Origin: Bifidobacterium asteroides DSM 20089
GTDB lineage: Bacteria; Actinomycetota; Actinomycetes; Actinomycetales; Bifidobacteriaceae
Assembly (NCBI RefSeq): GCF_002715865.1
Contig: NZ_CP017696.1
Span: 682,001-746,000, forward strand
DNA: 64,000 nt
Direction of reading: 5' to 3'
In this document: positions 62,170 to 64,000 of the stretch, one piece after another
Layout of the letters: every line of letters begins with the position of its first letter
Position numbering within the stretch: position 1 is the stretch's first letter
Notes under the pieces: generated by a model
Databases searched by the model: none
Seen by the model: only the letters and a program-made list of their open reading frames with translations
Told to the model about the DNA's origin: nothing
Program-made: the position numbers and the translations under genes

Positions 62170-63705
62170 GTGACGCGAGGGCAGCTAAATCACAGCGGCA
62201 GGGCAGAGTTCAGGGTGGATGAGGAGCAGGAGTCCACGCCCATTGACGATCGCCTCTTCGGATCCTTCGTGGAGCACCTGGGCAGGGGCATCTACTCGGG
62301 CATCTATGAGCCGGGGCATCCTACAGCAGACGAGCAGGGTTTCCGCCGGGACGTCATGGATCTGGTCAAGGAATTGGGCGTGACCACCATCCGATACCCG
62401 GGTGGCAACTTCGTCTCGGGCTACCGCTGGGAGGATGGCGTGGGACCGCGCGAAAGCCGTCCTCGTCGTCTCGACCTGGCCTGGCATTCCGGCGAAAGCA
62501 ACGAGTTCGGCCTGCACGAGATGAGCGAATGGCTGGACAAGCTGGGCGGCAACGAGCTCATGGAGGCCGTCAACCTGGGCACCAGGGGCTTGCAGGAGGC
62601 CCTGGATCTGCTCGAATACTGCAATGTGCCATCGGGTACCGAGCTGTCTGAACGGCGGCGTGCCAACGGCCATGATCGCCCCTTCAACATCAGGATGTGG
62701 TGTCTGGGCAACGAGATGGACGGCGACTGGCAAATCGGCCACAAGAGTGCACAGGAATATGCGGATCTGGCCAACCGGACGGCTGTGGCCATGCGGATGA
62801 TCGATCCGGACTTGGATCTGGTTGTATGCGGATCCTCCTCGCATACCATGCCCACTTTCGGTCTCTGGGAGCGTACCGTCCTGGAGCGCTGCTTCGAAAA
62901 TGTGAACTTTCTCTCATGCCATGCCTATTACGCGCCCCGGGATGGAGATATGGCCAGCTTTCTGGCTTCTGGCGTGGACATGGACAGTTTCATCACCGAT
63001 GTGGCGGCCATCATCGCCGCCTCGCGTGCCCGGCTGGGCAGTGACCATCAGGTTTACATCTCTTTCGACGAGTGGAATGTCTGGTACCAGGCTGCGGAGG
63101 CCAGCAGATCGCCCGAAGGCATCGGCAATTGGCCTATAGGCGCGCCGCTCTTGGAGGATGTCTATTCGGTGGCAGATGCCGTGGTGGTGGGCGACCTGCT
63201 GATCACCCTGATCCGGCATGCCGACGTCGTTCATGCGGCCAGCCTGGCCCAGCTGGTCAACGTCATTGCCCCCATCATGACTGAACCCGGCGGCCCGGCC
63301 TGGAGGCAGACCATTTTCTATCCCTTCGCCCTGACCGCCCGTTATGCACGAGGCGCCAGTGTACTCAAGAGCCTGCAAAGCGGAGATACCTATGAGACCT
63401 CGCGCTATGGCCAGGTGCCCATGACGGATTCAGTGGCCGTCAGAGGTGCCGACGGCTCCCTCAGTGTTTTCGCGGTCAACCGCAGCCTCGACAGTTCTGT
63501 TGATTTCAAAATCGCCCTGCCTGAACAGGATCGACATCGACAGGCCACGGTCAGCACCCTGCATGAGGACGACCCCTCGGCACGCAACACTCTTGAAGAC
63601 CAGGAGCGGGTCGTCATGCATGCCCGGACAGATTTCAAGATGGATGAGGATGCCTTGAGCCTTCAGCTGCCTCCCGTCTCCTGGACGGTCATTCATCTGG
63701 CTTAA
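62170..63705 (+). CDS. abfA: Alpha-L-arabinofuranosidase, GH51
   Basis: Retaining glycosidase that releases terminal arabinofuranose from arabino-oligosaccharides or arabinoxylan fragments. The acid/base Glu is in WCLGNEMDGDWQ and the nucleophile Glu in SFDEWNVWYQ. The N-terminal RLFGSFVEHLGRGIYSG and RYPGGNFVSGYRWEDGVG blocks are typical of the family. At 511 residues with no signal peptide it is a cytoplasmic enzyme, so its substrates must be imported. The start is GTG 62170 with AAGGAG seven bases upstream. No transporter or regulator gene is in view. Confidence 0.95.
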   Translation: MTRGQLNHSGRAEFRVDEEQESTPIDDRLFGSFVEHLGRGIYSGIYEPGHPTADEQGFRRDVMDLVKELGVTTIRYPGGNFVSGYRWEDGVGPRESRPRRLDLAWHSGESNEFGLHEMSEWLDKLGGNELMEAVNLGTRGLQEALDLLEYCNVPSGTELSERRRANGHDRPFNIRMWCLGNEMDGDWQIGHKSAQEYADLANRTAVAMRMIDPDLDLVVCGSSSHTMPTFGLWERTVLERCFENVNFLSCHAYYAPRDGDMASFLASGVDMDSFITDVAAIIAASRARLGSDHQVYISFDEWNVWYQAAEASRSPEGIGNWPIGAPLLEDVYSVADAVVVGDLLITLIRHADVVHAASLAQLVNVIAPIMTEPGGPAWRQTIFYPFALTARYARGASVLKSLQSGDTYETSRYGQVPMTDSVAVRGADGSLSVFAVNRSLDSSVDFKIALPEQDRHRQATVSTLHEDDPSARNTLEDQERVVMHARTDFKMDEDALSLQLPPVSWTVIHLA

Positions 63706-63901
63706 AAGACCGCCAAAGGCATCTTGGCTCGGAACCCTATCCGCGGATTCTCAGGTAGGGTGCCTTTACGGTCTATCTGGATGTGGACGATTGCGTATTC
63801 GACCACATGCCTCCTTCCGTCTCGCGTGACTTTCGCCCCCGATCCATCATGATGATGGACGCTCAATCGGGCATCCACGATGACGGAATGAAGGTGCGAC
63901 C
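63706..63901. other. Intergenic region after abfA
   Basis: A short stretch with weak inverted repeats (for example ACCCTA and TAGGGT near 63738-63763) but no clear terminator with a T-run. Confidence 0.4.
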
Positions 63902-64000
63902 ATGGCCTCTGCGCGTGACCATAAGAACAAGGGCATCAGGCGGGTTACCGGCCGGATGCCCAACATGCCTTCCGGCTGCCGCCCCCCTTGGTTTCCCGGG
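63902..64000 (+). CDS. Possible gene start, cut by the window edge
   Basis: ATG 63902 opens a frame that runs to the window end, 33 codons, with a basic N-terminus (MASARDHKNKGIRRV). AAGG lies upstream at a usable distance. A competing frame from ATG 63888 is also open. Too little is present to name a family. Confidence 0.35.
   Translation, partial: MASARDHKNKGIRRVTGRMPNMPSGCRPPWFPG

Overview
The window looks like chromosomal DNA of a high-GC, anaerobic, saccharolytic actinobacterium, most likely a Bifidobacterium or close relative. The supporting signs are a pyruvate formate-lyase/activase pair, the tig-clpP1-clpP2-clpX order, actinobacterial-type proteins (DUF3516 helicase tail, paired ClpP, KMGKS-type LeuS), a GH51 arabinofuranosidase, frequent GTG/TTG starts and 4-base stop/start overlaps. 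No marker in the window fixes the species.

Layout. 1-9993: the tail of a DUF3516 helicase, a polar amino-acid ABC importer with a receptor-permease fusion, rarA, an MFS carrier, a MarR regulator, a HAD phosphatase, and a minus-strand run tetR-yccF-ppiB-vsr-oxidoreductase. 10692-14585: an MFS exporter divergent from tetR, with a palindrome lying on its promoter, then nadE. 14586-18276: pflB and pflA, separated by a strong hairpin, with a Rex/CRP-type palindrome upstream of pflB. 18518-26912: RNase D/HRDC protein, trigger factor, clpP1, clpP2, clpX, NAD kinase, recN. 27377-29482: a YtrA-type GntR regulator with a two-gene ABC exporter. 29545-39988: thrC, glyA, proA, an unknown protein, nadD, prs, tRNA-Gln, a HAD phosphatase, glmU, rsfS and a phosphoglycerate mutase-like phosphatase. 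40083-42226: a membrane protein with repeated Thr motifs, and glycerol dehydrogenase with a second Rex/CRP-type palindrome.

42319-47570 is the most accessory-looking part. It holds a PfkB kinase, an NCS1 permease and an ADP-ribosylglycohydrolase (a catabolic-looking trio comparable to E. coli yegTUV), followed by an IS256/IS1249-like element with perfect 24-bp terminal repeats whose transposase seems to lack two of its three catalytic acids. tRNA-Ala follows. 47926-54713: a D-2-hydroxyacid dehydrogenase, a DUF1287 protein, CorA, an orphan amino-acid receptor and leuS. 54819-61606: a tightly overlapping run comEA-comEC-holA-tsaE-tsaB-rimI-tsaD. 61685-64000: tRNA-Asn, a repeat-rich gap with a run of 16 C and a 16-bp tandem duplication, the GH51 enzyme, and a possible gene start at the window edge.

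No CRISPR array, prophage, rRNA or toxin-antitoxin pair was recognised. The best candidates for something not yet described are the PfkB/NCS1/ADP-ribosylglycohydrolase trio, the shared redox-type operators of pflB and gldA, the transposase without its aspartates and the repeat-rich region upstream of the arabinofuranosidase gene.
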